A stretch of 26,730 bases of DNA from Candidatus Marinamargulisbacteria bacterium SCGC AG-343-D04 (lineage in GTDB: Bacteria > Margulisbacteria > Marinamargulisbacteria > GCA-2716485 > GCA-002719695), in contig QFBQ01000021.1 in the NCBI GenBank assembly GCA_003265885.1, positions 1-26,730 on the forward strand. The letters run 5' to 3'. The position numbers and the translations under genes are program-made. Within the stretch, counting starts at the first letter, position 1. Every line of letters begins with the position of its first letter. The notes under the pieces are model-generated. The model saw only the letters and a list, made by a program, of their open reading frames with translations, did no database searches and was not told where the DNA came from. Below are positions 7,580 through 14,497 of this stretch, piece after piece.

Positions 7580-8569
7580 TTAAGTGTCAATGGCGTGAGA
7601 AATAGCCTTAGCTAAGTCATCGGTATTGCACACCTGTAACTGAGACAAAGTCTTTCTTGTCTGTAGCCAGTGAAAGACTTTTTTGTAGTGTAGACGTTTG
7701 ATGACAGTGACCCCTAATTTTTTTAGAGCAGCACCATTACAGTATTGTTCGTATTGATTCCGGATTGGAATTGAAAGTAGGGGTTTTTTTAGATAAAGGG
7801 CTTCAGCATTAGATTCAAACCCTCCATTAGAGATGTATCCTGAACAGGATATGAGACTAAATTTAAAGTCTTCAGATAGGGGAGATAGGCTTAGATGCTC
7901 TTTTTGTTGTTTTTGAGTACAATGTGAATGAAAAATATGAAAATTAAACTCGGGAAATAGATTGAAAAACTGAATTTGTTGCTCTAAAGAAAAGGCTGAC
8001 AAATAGACAGTAATATGGGGTTTTGTTTTAGGGGTAGCCTGAATAATTTCATCTTTAAGAACGGGAGGAAAAATTTTTTCAGAGTATGCTTTAAAATGAA
8101 CGCCTAAATAATCATTGGAAACGGAATAAAACCGAAAAAACAGTTCTGCCAGGATAAAAAAAGGCCAAAACCAAGGTCTAGGACTTTTATATGAATAGAA
8201 GGAGGCTTGGTGGGAAACATTGATGCAACGGTATTTATTGATGAACGAACACCATGCAGACACGGGCTCAAAATCTGTGACAATTAAGTCATATTCAGAT
8301 AAGTCTAGAGATCGAATATCTGTGATGAATTGAAAAATATCTGCTTTTAAAAGCGTTTTAAACCAGTTTACAGCGCCATCCTCATAATGAAATGTAAATC
8401 CTTTATATTCATATTTGATGGGAAAATCAAAATTGAGATTCTGTAATTTCCCAGAAATCAAAATATCTACATTAACATACTTTTGAAGGTAAGGAATTAA
8501 ACTTTTGGCTCGAGAAATATGACCTTGTCCGGTTCCATTAATAGCATATAGGATTTTTTTTTGAGTCAT
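7580..8569 (-). CDS. MJ1255/VC2487-like glycosyltransferase (GT-B fold)
   Basis: A 329-residue protein with the N-terminal nucleotide-sugar transferase motif YAINGTGQGHISRAKSL (residues 8-24), a mid-region DLIVTDFEP, and the C-terminal donor-binding signature CSGYISNGGFESNAEAL followed by KPLLSIPIRNQYEQYCNG, as in COG1819-like transferases that use UDP-sugars. It probably modifies a cell-surface glycan or lipid at the inner face of the membrane; donor and acceptor cannot be read from sequence. It has no signal peptide. A TATAAA at 8578-8583 (minus) would start transcription about two bases before the ATG, but its -35 is poor. It stands divergent from bioB and upstream of the barrel-protein gene on the same strand. 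Confidence 0.85.
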   Translation of the reverse strand: MTQKKILYAINGTGQGHISRAKSLIPYLQKYVNVDILISGKLQNLNFDFPIKYEYKGFTFHYEDGAVNWFKTLLKADIFQFITDIRSLDLSEYDLIVTDFEPVSAWCSFINKYRCINVSHQASFYSYKSPRPWFWPFFILAELFFRFYSVSNDYLGVHFKAYSEKIFPPVLKDEIIQATPKTKPHITVYLSAFSLEQQIQFFNLFPEFNFHIFHSHCTQKQQKEHLSLSPLSEDFKFSLISCSGYISNGGFESNAEALYLKKPLLSIPIRNQYEQYCNGAALKKLGVTVIKRLHYKKVFHWLQTRKTLSQLQVCNTDDLAKAISHAIDT

Positions 8570-8626
8570 AATATTAGTTTATAGGACTTTTGAGAGCTTT
8601 TCGATGACTAATTTTAATATTAAGAA

Positions 8627-8734
8627 TTAAGAGATATCTGTTGCTTCTAAGAGTTCATTAATTAGTTCTTTTAGACAAGGATCTAGTCCTTTATTAAGCA
8701 CTTCATCGAGTAATCTTTCTATGTCGCTGTTGTC
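8627..8734 (-). pseudogene. Possible C-terminal gene remnant
   Basis: On the minus strand 36 codons, bounded by TGA (8735-8737) and TAA (8627-8629), read DNSDIERLLDEVLNKGLDP then CLKELINELLEATDIS, an orderly amphipathic helix pair with good codon use but no ATG, GTG or TTG start. Beyond the TGA the same frame continues RPLNYLGTRL. This looks like the tail of a decayed gene. The text is loosely reminiscent of transposase ends, but I cannot name a family. Confidence 0.3.
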
Positions 8735-8793
8735 TCACAACCGTGTTCCTAAATAGTTGAGGGGCCGTTAATAAAATTTCTAGTAATAAAATA

Positions 8794-8822
8794 TTGGCAA
8801 TAAAATAGACTTATATTAGAAT
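8794..8822 (+). promoter_or_regulatory. Leaderless promoter of bioB
   Basis: The -35 TTGGCA (8794-8799), a 17-base spacer and the -10 TAGAAT (8817-8822) put the predicted transcription start at 8829, the first base of the bioB ATG. There is no Shine-Dalgarno. No BirA-type operator is seen, which fits a BirA without a DNA-binding domain. Confidence 0.7.
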
Positions 8823-8828
8823 TGATTC

Positions 8829-9800
8829 ATGACTTCAGATATTTCAATGGATTCATTACGAATATTATATGACTTGCCCTTGTTAGAGCTTGTGTTTAAG
8901 GCTGCAGAAGTGCATCGGAAGCATTTTGATCAACATGAAATTCAACTTTGCACCTTATTATCTGTAAAGACAGGTGGATGCGCTGAAGACTGTTCATATT
9001 GCCCACAGGCTGCTCGCTATAATACGGATGTAGAGCGTGAAAAATTATTGGATGTAGAAAAAGTGCTGCAAGAAGCTACAGTTGCCAAACATGAGGGATC
9101 GACACGTTTTTGTATGGGAGCAGCATGGCGAGAAGTTAAAGATAATCAAGACTTTGACAATATATTAAAAATGGTAAAAGGTGTAAGAAAGCTTGGGTTA
9201 GAAGCCTGTTGCACCTTAGGGATGTTAAGTCTTTCTCAAGCAGAAAAATTAAAAGAAGCGGGATTAACTGCTTATAATCATAATCTAGATACGTCTGAAG
9301 ACTATTATGGAGATATTATTAAAACCAGAACATATAACGATCGTTTAGAGACCCTGGATAATGTGGGGAAAGCAGGGATATCTGTGTGTTGTGGAGGAAT
9401 CATTGGACTTGGAGAAAGTGTTGACGACAGATTAAAGCTTTTACTAACATTAACAAAGCTAAGCCCACAGCCGGAAAGTGTTCCGATTAACACCTTGGTT
9501 CCAGTGCCCGGAACGCCACTTGAAAACCAAAAGAGGGTAGACACGTTTGAATGGATTCGAATGATAGCTTTGGCACGAATTGTGTTGCCAAAATCGAAGA
9601 TTAGATTAAGTGCAGGACGTTTAGATATTCCAAAAGAAGCCCAGGCTTTAGCGTTTATGGCGGGGGCTAACTCTATATTTACAGGTGAAAAACTATTAAC
9701 GACAGGTAACCCATCATGGAATTCAGATCATGCGTTAATTCAAGAATTAGGTTTGTCAATTAAGGCCCCCGAACAAGAAATGGAATATGCAAAAGTTTGA
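8829..9800 (+). CDS. bioB: Biotin synthase
   Basis: Radical-SAM enzyme that inserts sulfur into dethiobiotin, the last step of biotin synthesis. The 323 residues include the 4Fe-4S motif CAEDCSYC (C51, C55, C58), and family residues RFCMGAAW, ACCTLG, VCCGGI and RLSAGR, which hold the cysteines and arginine of the auxiliary 2Fe-2S sulfur-donor cluster. YNHNLDTS and ESVPINTLVPVPGTP are also typical. It overlaps birA by four bases and is the only biotin-synthesis gene in the window, so dethiobiotin must come from genes elsewhere or from uptake. The start is fixed by the promoter at 8794-8822. Confidence 0.98.
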   Translation: MTSDISMDSLRILYDLPLLELVFKAAEVHRKHFDQHEIQLCTLLSVKTGGCAEDCSYCPQAARYNTDVEREKLLDVEKVLQEATVAKHEGSTRFCMGAAWREVKDNQDFDNILKMVKGVRKLGLEACCTLGMLSLSQAEKLKEAGLTAYNHNLDTSEDYYGDIIKTRTYNDRLETLDNVGKAGISVCCGGIIGLGESVDDRLKLLLTLTKLSPQPESVPINTLVPVPGTPLENQKRVDTFEWIRMIALARIVLPKSKIRLSAGRLDIPKEAQALAFMAGANSIFTGEKLLTTGNPSWNSDHALIQELGLSIKAPEQEMEYAKV

Positions 9801-10333
9801 CAGATTATCTCCATTTCTCAGAACTTGATTCTACAAACGATTATGCTAAGCAATTAATTTTTAAAGAAAAAAAGACATGCCCTTTTGTTATTACGACAGA
9901 CTTTCAACTAAAAGGAAGAGGTACTCACAATAAATTTTGGTATTCTGAAAGAGATACTCAATTACTTTATTCCTTGACTACATTTCATGAGAGTATAAAG
10001 ATAGATCCAAGAATTATTATTCCTCATACGGCTAACTGTGTTAAACAGATGATTAAATCTGTATATGAGACTGATGTTGAAATTAAAGAGCCAAATGACT
10101 TACTAATAAATGGAAAGAAGTGTGCAGGGATATTAGTAGAATCCTTTTCTCGAGGAAGTAAGGTGTGGATTATTTTTGGGCTGGGCTTAAATATAAATAA
10201 CGACTATTTTGATGGTGATTTAAAGTATAATGCAACATCACTAAAAATTGAAACGGGCAAAACATATGATAGGTCTGCACTTATCTACCCACTTACAGAA
10301 CTCTTGATTCAGTCATTTAATAAGATTGTTTAA
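9797..10333 (+). CDS. birA: Biotin-protein ligase, catalytic domain only
   Basis: Attaches biotin to carrier proteins such as the acetyl-CoA carboxylase BCCP through biotinyl-AMP. In 178 residues it shows GRGTHNKFWYSERDTQLLYSL (biotin/AMP loop, the GRGxxGRxW region), KEPNDLLINGKKCAGILVE with the catalytic lysine before CAGILVE, and GLGLNINN. It lacks the N-terminal helix-turn-helix of the bifunctional E. coli type and the C-terminal SH3-like cap is short or missing, so it should not act as a repressor. The start is a TTG that overlaps the bioB TGA (TTGA), with conserved sequence beginning immediately after it and no better start downstream; this implies translational coupling. Confidence 0.93.
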   Translation: MTDYLHFSELDSTNDYAKQLIFKEKKTCPFVITTDFQLKGRGTHNKFWYSERDTQLLYSLTTFHESIKIDPRIIIPHTANCVKQMIKSVYETDVEIKEPNDLLINGKKCAGILVESFSRGSKVWIIFGLGLNINNDYFDGDLKYNATSLKIETGKTYDRSALIYPLTELLIQSFNKIV

Positions 10334-10388
10334 GCATAGTTTTGTTATATTGATTGATAGAAGTTTTCTAATTTTTAAAATAATTGGT

Positions 10389-10394
10389 TATAAT
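10389..10394 (+). promoter_or_regulatory. -10 box TATAAT of the small secreted protein gene
   Basis: Consensus TATAAT ends 6 bases before the ATG at 10400, so the transcript would start at the start codon. The base composition 17 bases upstream (TTCTAA) is a poor -35, so it may need an activator. Confidence 0.5.
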
Positions 10395-10399
10395 ACGAT

Positions 10400-10759
10400 A
10401 TGATCTATAAATATCTGGTTAGTTTTTTTCTGATGATATCACTATCATATGCACAGACGTGGGATAATGATTATTATGATCTAAATATATTATATGACAA
10501 TGCAGATTTGTTACAATTAACAGAATATCAAAAACTGAAATTGAAAAACAGAGAAAGACAGTTAAGAGGACGAGACCTTGATACTACTGAATTTTATGAT
10601 TTTGATTCTGAAATTGAGGTTTCAGAAGAAGGTAAGTCAGTTCAAAATGAACGTAGATTATCTTTTGAAGATATGGGAAAACAAGTTGATGGAAGGTCAA
10701 CAAAAAACATCGAAGAAATAAGTACTGTAAATGTGAATAGGTATTTTATTGATTTTTAG
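10400..10759 (+). CDS. Small secreted protein, 119 residues
   Basis: Begins with a clear signal peptide (MIYKYLVSFFLMISLSYAQ, cleavage after SYA), followed by an acidic, mostly disordered or helical chain: YYDLNILYDNADLLQLTEY, a basic helix KLKLKNRERQLRGRD, then Glu/Asp-rich text ending NVNRYFIDF. No Cys, no lipobox and no known family. It is probably periplasmic or secreted. The stop overlaps the stop of the converging PstS-like gene by four bases, so no terminator separates them. A consensus -10 placed at the start codon supports it as a true gene. Confidence 0.7.
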   Translation: MIYKYLVSFFLMISLSYAQTWDNDYYDLNILYDNADLLQLTEYQKLKLKNRERQLRGRDLDTTEFYDFDSEIEVSEEGKSVQNERRLSFEDMGKQVDGRSTKNIEEISTVNVNRYFIDF

Positions 10760-11790
10760 AGAGGCTTGCCTTTGTAAGTGATTTTTTCAAGGATAGATTT
10801 TGACCTGACTTTTACATTTTGAGGAAGCTTTGCATATCCTATTTGTGAGTGATTAACGGAGTTATCAATCATAAAACTCAAAAAATGTTTGAATTGTTTA
10901 ACAAAAGCTTTGGAACGTTTAGCATAATGTTGTTCTTGATAAAAAATAATCCAACTAAAAGAAGATAAGGGGTATCCATATTCAGAAGGGGTAGATGTAC
11001 AGAAAACACGAGCATCCTCTGGGATTTCAATCTCTGCTGAAGCTGAAATAGAGTCTAGAGTAGGTTCAATAAAATTCCCAGAAAGATTTTCTATATGAGC
11101 AAAAGATAAGGAGAAATCATGTTTGAACCCATATCCAATGTATCCTATACTTCCATTAACTTGAGAAATCATTTTTCCCATAGAACTGCTAGTGTCTACA
11201 GCTAAACTATTAAAGGGTTGTAGTGTCGCGGTAGTGCCAATTGTATCTCTCCATATACTATCCATAATCGTTAGATATTGAGTGAAGATAAATGAGCTTC
11301 CACTTCCTCCAGCTCGCCTAATTAACACAATATTTAAATCAGGCAGAGTGATTCCTGGATTCACGGCTACAATATCTGGATGATTCCAAGTCGTAATTTT
11401 GCCTCTATAAATTTTTGACAATAAAGATGCAGATAATTTTAAAGAAGAAACTCCTTTAAGGTGGTAGGCCATACCAATTCCACTTAAGCATGTTGGAATA
11501 TGAAGGAGTTTATGGGGAGAGGGTAATGTTTCCATTAATTCGTCGCTAACAAATAGATCGACTCCTGCAAAATCAACACGTTGATCTTGAATGGAGAAAA
11601 AACCATCTCTTGAACTTGTAGGGTTATAATTAACAGTAGTTTTTTTTGATTTATAATAGTCCTTAAAGGTTTGCTGGTACAGTTTATAAGGATAACTAGC
11701 CCCTTGTCCAGAAAATGTAAACCCAAATAATGTCAGAGAGCAGAACTGTAACATAACGAGGAACAATAATAACTTATTACGACAAAACAT
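10756..11790 (-). CDS. PstS-like periplasmic phosphate-binding protein
   Basis: A 344-residue protein with a signal peptide (about 1-23, ending LTLFG) and the PstS order of motifs: FSGQGASYPYKLY (like the GAGATFPAPVY phosphate loop), VDFAGVDLFVSDE, KIYRGKITTWNHPDI, NPGITLPDLNIVLIRRAGG followed by SGSSFIFTQYL, and GSIGYIGYGF. In E. coli PstS the second loop reads RRADGSGT; here the Asp is Gly and the Thr is Ser, changes in or next to ligand contacts, so the affinity or ligand may differ. No pstC, pstA, pstB or phoU lies nearby. It may feed a transporter encoded elsewhere or act as a phosphate sensor. Confidence 0.88.
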   Translation of the reverse strand: MFCRNKLLLFLVMLQFCSLTLFGFTFSGQGASYPYKLYQQTFKDYYKSKKTTVNYNPTSSRDGFFSIQDQRVDFAGVDLFVSDELMETLPSPHKLLHIPTCLSGIGMAYHLKGVSSLKLSASLLSKIYRGKITTWNHPDIVAVNPGITLPDLNIVLIRRAGGSGSSFIFTQYLTIMDSIWRDTIGTTATLQPFNSLAVDTSSSMGKMISQVNGSIGYIGYGFKHDFSLSFAHIENLSGNFIEPTLDSISASAEIEIPEDARVFCTSTPSEYGYPLSSFSWIIFYQEQHYAKRSKAFVKQFKHFLSFMIDNSVNHSQIGYAKLPQNVKVRSKSILEKITYKGKPL

Positions 11791-11798
11791 TTTAATAA

Positions 11799-11827
11799 AT
11801 TATACAACTGTAAAAAATAATCTTCAA
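11799..11827 (-). promoter_or_regulatory. Near-leaderless promoter of the PstS-like gene
   Basis: On the minus strand the -35 TTGAAG (11827-11822), a 17-base spacer and the consensus -10 TATAAT (11804-11799) predict a start at 11792, two bases before the ATG at 11790. No Shine-Dalgarno exists. It is divergent from the promoter at 11852-11880. Confidence 0.65.
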
Positions 11828-11851
11828 ATATTAATTCATCTGAAAATTAAC

Positions 11852-11880
11852 TTTGCAGTAAATAGTCTATGACTTATACT
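11852..11880 (+). promoter_or_regulatory. Leaderless promoter of the LpxH-like gene
   Basis: The -35-like TTTGCA (11852-11857), a 17-base spacer and the -10 TATACT (11875-11880) predict a start at 11887, one base before the GTG start codon at 11888. No Shine-Dalgarno is present. Confidence 0.55.
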
Positions 11881-11887
11881 TTTTCTT

Positions 11888-12607
11888 GTGGGTTTAAAAA
11901 ATAATATAGATGTACATTCTGTTTGGATATCAGATACACATATTGGATCCTGTGGAACACAATTACGCAGATTAGATGACTTTTTAGATCATCTTCACTG
12001 CAATTTATTATTTCTAAATGGAGATATCTTAGATAAATATCTTATTTCCAATATCGATGAGTTAGATCCGCTAGGAAGGTCTATTATAGATAAGATAAAT
12101 CATTTGCATACGAAGGGAGTACGGGTTTATTTCTTGCCAGGGAATCATGATAGTCAAAAGCAAGCATCTTTGGTCTTTAAACATTTGACCTTTGTAGAAG
12201 AGTTTCTATATAAATCGTTAAAAAATAAGACATTTCTTGTTATGCATGGAGACAAATTAGATCCATCAGTATCGTTGAAGGCAAAATGGTTTGCAAAGTT
12301 TGGCACAGATTTTTACGAGTTTTTTTTGAAGAAAAAAAACAAAAAAAACAGATCGGGCTTATCGTTAAGCAGGTGCATAAAAATCTCAATTAAAAATACA
12401 TTAGGGTTCCTGTTCCGATATAGATATATGCTTCACCGCTATTTAGTAGAAAAAAAAGTGGATGGACTCATCTATGGACATACACATCAACCCAAAATAA
12501 AAACATATAAATCTAAATTATACTTAAACTCTGGTGACTGGATTGATAATTGTTCGTACATTGTAGAAACCCATGAGGGTGAATTTAAGCTTTTGAACTG
12601 GGAGTAA
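11888..12607 (+). CDS. LpxH-like metallophosphoesterase (COG2908)
   Basis: A calcineurin-like two-metal phosphoesterase of 239 residues. Metal-ligand motifs in order: SDTHIG (D16, H18), FLNGDILDKY, LPGNHDSQ, VMHGDKLD and YGHTHQPK. The central insert with many basic residues (FLKKKNKKNRSGLSLSRC) and the closing LNSGDWIDNCSYIVE match the long form of the UDP-2,3-diacylglucosamine hydrolase group, which works on lipid A precursors at the membrane. The exact substrate is inferred, as this clade also holds uncharacterised members. GTG start agrees with the promoter just upstream. It converges with the FlgG-like gene with only four bases between the stops. Confidence 0.85.
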   Translation: MGLKNNIDVHSVWISDTHIGSCGTQLRRLDDFLDHLHCNLLFLNGDILDKYLISNIDELDPLGRSIIDKINHLHTKGVRVYFLPGNHDSQKQASLVFKHLTFVEEFLYKSLKNKTFLVMHGDKLDPSVSLKAKWFAKFGTDFYEFFLKKKNKKNRSGLSLSRCIKISIKNTLGFLFRYRYMLHRYLVEKKVDGLIYGHTHQPKIKTYKSKLYLNSGDWIDNCSYIVETHEGEFKLLNWE

Positions 12608-12611
12608 AAAA

Positions 12612-13472
12612 CTAGTTTAACGCATTAAAAAGAGTGCGCCTTCCATCAATGAGCATATACAAACTACGAATTCCTGCAGTCTGAGATGATCTATAATACC
12701 AAGAATCATTTGATCGGAAGGCGTTTGAGTGAGATATAAATCCTTGCAAAATATTATAGTGTTTGTCTCCACTTAATGTATCTATGGGCTCATTTAGGGT
12801 GAAAAAAGTAGCGTTGGCATTATCTAAATGCCGGTTCATATCATCAAAATTTTTAAATATGGTGATCTTGAATTTATCTATAAGGACTTCATCAATATAA
12901 AAATTTCCATGCCGAGTAATGGTGTAATCTCCACGATAAGGAACAATAATAGGTCCTTCTTCACCTAAAACGGGGAAGTTTCCACTCAGTGTGACAAGAT
13001 GGTTTGTGTGACTGATACGAAAGCGCCCATCACGAGTATAGGCAACAATTCCGTCATTAAGTTGAATAGTGAAGAAGGCTTTGTTACTTCCATTTATACA
13101 GAAATGTAAAGGATCTCCCGTTTCATAAGGATTCCCTTCAATCCATTTATAGGAATACGATCCGACAACTAAATGCTTTCCATCAGCATGGTCATATAAG
13201 CGTTTATTGGTGATAGACTTTCTAATGTATCCGGGGGTACTCACATGCATATTGTAATCCAGTGATTTGGCATAATGTTCTTGATAGGATTCTGCAGAAT
13301 AGGCGAGTTCTCGTGTTCCATCATCAGGAAAATCATGGAAATAAACATCCGCATATGTAGTTAAAGTAAAACCCCATAACAAAGACAGTATGAGAAGGAA
13401 ACTAGCGTTTCCTTTTTTTGTATCTGGGGTTTTTATATTTTTTAGGATTTTTATCCATTTTAATAAATTCAA
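12612..13472 (-). CDS. FlgG/FlgF-like flagellar rod-type protein with a signal peptide
   Basis: The 286-residue product matches flagellar basal-body rod proteins: N-terminal rod helix with SLDYNMHVSTPGYIRK (the LAxNxANxxTPGF motif), the central FFTIQLNDGIVAYTRDGRFR and VTLSGNFPVLGEEGPIIVP, and a C-terminal ISHSNAFRSNDSW helix ending in RRTLFNALN. Authentic FlgG is exported by the flagellar type III system and has no Sec signal, but here ASFLLILSLLWGFTLTTYA precedes the rod domain. The start is the TTG at 13472, with GGAG 9 bases upstream; a later start would cut the signal. Location is probably periplasmic. It overlaps the small membrane-protein gene upstream by 71 bases. No other flagellar gene is near, so the role is unknown. 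Confidence 0.75.
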   Translation of the reverse strand: MNLLKWIKILKNIKTPDTKKGNASFLLILSLLWGFTLTTYADVYFHDFPDDGTRELAYSAESYQEHYAKSLDYNMHVSTPGYIRKSITNKRLYDHADGKHLVVGSYSYKWIEGNPYETGDPLHFCINGSNKAFFTIQLNDGIVAYTRDGRFRISHTNHLVTLSGNFPVLGEEGPIIVPYRGDYTITRHGNFYIDEVLIDKFKITIFKNFDDMNRHLDNANATFFTLNEPIDTLSGDKHYNILQGFISHSNAFRSNDSWYYRSSQTAGIRSLYMLIDGRRTLFNALN

Positions 13473-13596
13473 TAACCGTCACTCCAAATGCAAAAAATAG
13501 CAAAATTAAAATGATCCCACCAAAGATAAAAATACTTGATTCACTAATGATCTTTCTCCGGTTGGTGTAGATTACGATAAAGCACAAAGTGAACAA
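13402..13596 (-). CDS. Small membrane protein, up to 64 residues
   Basis: One membrane segment (SSIFIFGGIILILLFFAFGVTVIEF) followed by a strongly basic tail (KMDKNPKKYKNPRYKKRKR). The start is uncertain: the first in-frame start codon is the TTG at 13596, but a GGAG within the end of the preceding gene lies shortly before ATC/ATT codons, so a rarer start is possible. It overlaps its upstream neighbour by up to 53 bases and the FlgG-like gene by 71. Such overlaps are large, but the membrane segment and basic tail are coherent and the three genes appear to be one operon. No family is recognised. Confidence 0.5.
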   Translation of the reverse strand: MFTLCFIVIYTNRRKIISESSIFIFGGIILILLFFAFGVTVIEFIKMDKNPKKYKNPRYKKRKR

Positions 13597-13756
13597 TGCG
13601 CAAGAGTTTAATGTAGATTCCTATTCCAATAATTGAAGTAGACCATAAACCTACATAAAGGCCTTCTTCTCTAAACCCTGAAAACCACAAAAAGAGTGAA
13701 AATAGAAATGAAACGACAGTTATGAGTAATACAATAATATCAAAAAATCTAAACAT
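13544..13756 (-). CDS. Small membrane protein, 70 residues
   Basis: Two membrane segments (FFDIIVLLITVVSFLFSLFLW and GLWSTSIIGIGIYIKLL) joined by a short GFREEGLYVG loop. The ATG has a good Shine-Dalgarno, AGGGG with 6-base spacing, so this is the likely first gene of the 13756-12612 operon. The EGLYVGLW...IGIYIKLL stretch resembles small uncharacterised membrane proteins found in many bacteria, but I cannot name the family. The function is unknown; linkage to the FlgG-like protein suggests a membrane anchor or partner. Confidence 0.65.
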   Translation of the reverse strand: MFRFFDIIVLLITVVSFLFSLFLWFSGFREEGLYVGLWSTSIIGIGIYIKLLRIVHFVLYRNLHQPEKDH

Positions 13757-13887
13757 AGTACGCCCCTTTTAATAAGATGATTCCCTAAATAAAATATTTG
13801 TAAACATAGTAAAAAATAAATTATGCGGAAAAATGAAATAATATAATAAAGAAGACGTTAACAAATAAAAAAATAGTAATATGAATT

Positions 13888-14338
13888 GAGAATTATGATT
13901 TTCGAAAAGGATAAAAATATAGAAGAGGGATCTAATGTGAGTCATTTCTTTTACTCAGCACTTAGTCCCCCCCTATATATCAGTTATACCCATTAAAAAA
14001 TAAAAATAAACAAAAATAATACGATGGGATAGTTCGTAACAATAAAGTTAAAGAATAGTGATTAGATGGAGAATTATGATTTTCGAAAAGGATAAAAATA
14101 TAGAAGAGGGATCTAATGTGAGTCATTTCTTTTACTCAGCACTTAGTCCCCCCCTATATATCAGTTATACCCATTAAAAAATAAAAATAAACAAAAATAA
14201 TACGATGGGATAGTTCGTAACAATAAAGTTAAAGAATAGTGATTAGATGGAGAATTATGATTTTCGAAAAGGATAAAAATATAGAAGAGGGATCTAATGT
14301 GAGTCATTTCTTTTACTCAGCACTTAGTCCCCCCCTAT
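13888..14338. repeat. Tandem repeat, 181-bp period, 2.5 identical copies (A-B-A-B-A)
   Basis: An 89-base unit A at 13888-13976, 14069-14157 and 14250-14338 alternates with a 92-base unit B at 13977-14068 and 14158-14249; I see no mismatch between copies. Each A contains an imperfect palindrome (CTAATGTGAGT ... ACTCAGCACTTAG, 13932-13965 in copy 1), a seven-C run and an ATG-started frame (see next entry). This fills most of the 741-base divergent gap 13757-14497. The remaining flanks are A/T-rich, with the palindrome AAAACGTTTT at 14361-14370 and otherwise nothing recognised. Perfect identity means recent duplication or active conservation. An assembly artefact is possible. Confidence 0.93.
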
Positions 14339-14340
14339 GA
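13895..14340 (+). other. Three copies of a short reading frame within the tandem repeat
   Basis: ATG frames at 13895-13996 and 14076-14177 encode the same 33-residue peptide (MIFEKDKNIEEGSNVSHFFY, then SALSPPLYISYTH); the third at 14257-14340 is cut to 27 residues by a TGA at the repeat end. Copies 2 and 3 are preceded by GGAG at 4-base spacing, copy 1 by TGAG. The peptide is charged at its start and has no membrane segment. Whether it is translated is unknown; a chance frame in a repeat is the simpler view. Confidence 0.3.
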
Positions 14341-14497
14341 ATAAGATAGTGCCCACAATAAAAACGTTTTAAACATTTTTTTTCAATTCTTCAAGAAACA
14401 TTTCTTTAAAATAAGATTTTAACCCGTTTAAATATATAAATTAAACATTGGATAAACGTTGAATTATAGATAGTATAAAAGAAAAGATTTCAAAAAT

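Noticed and set aside
9305..9544. Minus-strand frame inside bioB
   Set aside because: Antisense to a fully conserved enzyme; no start signals.
13971..13976. C-run in the repeat as a phase-variable tract of a gene
   Set aside because: All three copies have the same length and no long reading frame crosses them.
13888..14338. CRISPR array
   Set aside because: Units are 89 and 92 bases, the two spacers are identical to each other, and no cas gene is present.
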